This document shows, piece by piece, positions 5,915 to 6,160 of a stretch of DNA of 6,160 nucleotides. The translations under genes were made by a program, and so were the position numbers. Origin of the DNA: Clostridia bacterium (lineage in GTDB: Bacteria > Bacillota > Clostridia > Christensenellales > Borkfalkiaceae); assembly GCA_029052615.1 (NCBI GenBank), contig JAIDIR010000213.1, forward strand, positions 1 through 6,160. Direction: 5' to 3'. The notes beneath the pieces are model-generated. The model ran no database searches. It had not been told where the DNA came from and worked only from the letters and a program-made list of their open reading frames with translations. Position 1 is the stretch's first letter. The number at the start of each line of letters is the position of its first letter.

Positions 5915-6160
5915 CACTCAATCTCCTCAATCGGTCGGGGATGCGAGTTTATTTCCATGCTCTCTATTCTGCCGCTCTTTATGTGCAGCACCTTGTCCGC
6001 CATGTCCTTTAGCGCGGCGTTGTGCGTGACGATTATCACGGGCTTTTTCTGCTGCTTTGAAACGTCGTGCAGAAGCTTTAAAATGTGCTTGCCCGTAACG
6101 TAGTCGAGCGCGCCCGTAGGCTCGTCGCAGAGCAATAGTTTGGGGTTTTTAGCCATTGCG
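5911..6160 (-). CDS. ABC transporter ATP-binding protein, MacB/LolD type (partial, N-terminus beyond right edge)
   Basis: These are the C-terminal 82 residues of the ATPase partner of the FtsX-type permease. Visible elements are the Walker B block LLLCDEPTGALD with its catalytic Glu and D-loop, and the H-loop VIIVTHN with the switch histidine. DEPTGALD is the typical form in the MacB/LolD/FtsE-related group. The Walker A and LSGGQ signature are outside the window; the last codons before the edge read AMAKNP, fitting the RA-(L/M)-AKNP segment that follows the signature, so the Met at 6156 is internal and not a start. The protein ends in PRPIEEIEW, a tail I associate with ATPases paired with such permeases. 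The stop codon at 5913-5911 overlaps the permease start, so both genes belong to one operon whose promoter lies to the right. The complex would couple cytoplasmic ATP hydrolysis to movement of the permease outer domain. Confidence 0.93.
   Translation of the reverse strand, partial: AMAKNPKLLLCDEPTGALDYVTGKHILKLLHDVSKQQKKPVIIVTHNAALKDMADKVLHIKSGRIESMEINSHPRPIEEIEW
5923..5928 (-). promoter_or_regulatory. Ribosome binding site GAGGAG of the ABC permease
   Basis: GAGGAG on the minus strand lies inside the last codons of the ATPase gene (within EEIEW). Its eight-base distance to the GTG at 5914 favours that codon over the GTG at 5917, which is only five bases away. Confidence 0.7.

Noticed and set aside
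1..6160. A new defence, mobile or secretion system, CRISPR array, tRNA, rRNA or riboswitch
   Set aside because: No repeat-spacer pattern, recombinase, toxin-antitoxin pair, structured RNA or multi-gene unknown cluster is visible; apart from the 77-residue protein every gene falls in a known family.

Overview
The window looks like a chromosomal segment of an anaerobic, low-to-moderate G+C Gram-positive bacterium, most likely an uncultured Clostridia-type Bacillota. The reasons are the stand-alone flavodiiron protein (typical of anaerobes that remove O2), a FtsX-type ABC exporter of the Bacillota style, sigma-A-like promoters with 17-base spacers, and compact hairpin terminators. The assignment is inference; no rRNA, tRNA or other taxonomic marker is present.

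Layout from left to right: (1) the start of a minus-strand YfcE-like metallophosphoesterase, cut by the left edge, with a promoter touching its ATG; (2) a 171-base gap leading to a 77-residue plus-strand protein of unknown function with a strong ribosome binding site, strongly biased codons and its own terminator; (3) an AT-rich plus-strand gene for an integral-membrane acyltransferase (family 3), with its own promoter; (4) a shared bidirectional terminator; (5) a minus-strand ZIP-family metal transporter; (6) a 153-base divergent promoter region with two near-identical 10-base candidate operator sites; (7) a plus-strand A-type flavoprotein (flavodiiron protein); (8) a second bidirectional terminator, a perfect 16-bp inverted repeat; (9) a minus-strand two-gene ABC exporter unit: a FtsX/MacB-type permease overlapping the end of its ATPase gene, whose N-terminal part lies beyond the right edge.

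The genes form small independent transcription units rather than one pathway. The only clear functional pair is the ABC ATPase and permease, which are translationally coupled. The ZIP transporter and the flavodiiron protein are divergently transcribed from one region; a link between metal supply and a diiron O2/NO reductase is possible but unproven. For two starts the sequence decides against a longer reading: the ZIP gene starts at the ATG at 2611, not at an upstream TTG that is itself the -35 box, and the flavodiiron gene starts at the ATG at 2765 behind an AAGGAAG site.

No CRISPR array, mobile element, toxin-antitoxin pair or obvious new defence system is visible. The points most worth a second look are the promoters whose predicted start sites fall on or next to the start codon (leaderless or near-leaderless mRNAs), the small codon-biased protein, and the paired sites in the ZIP promoter.
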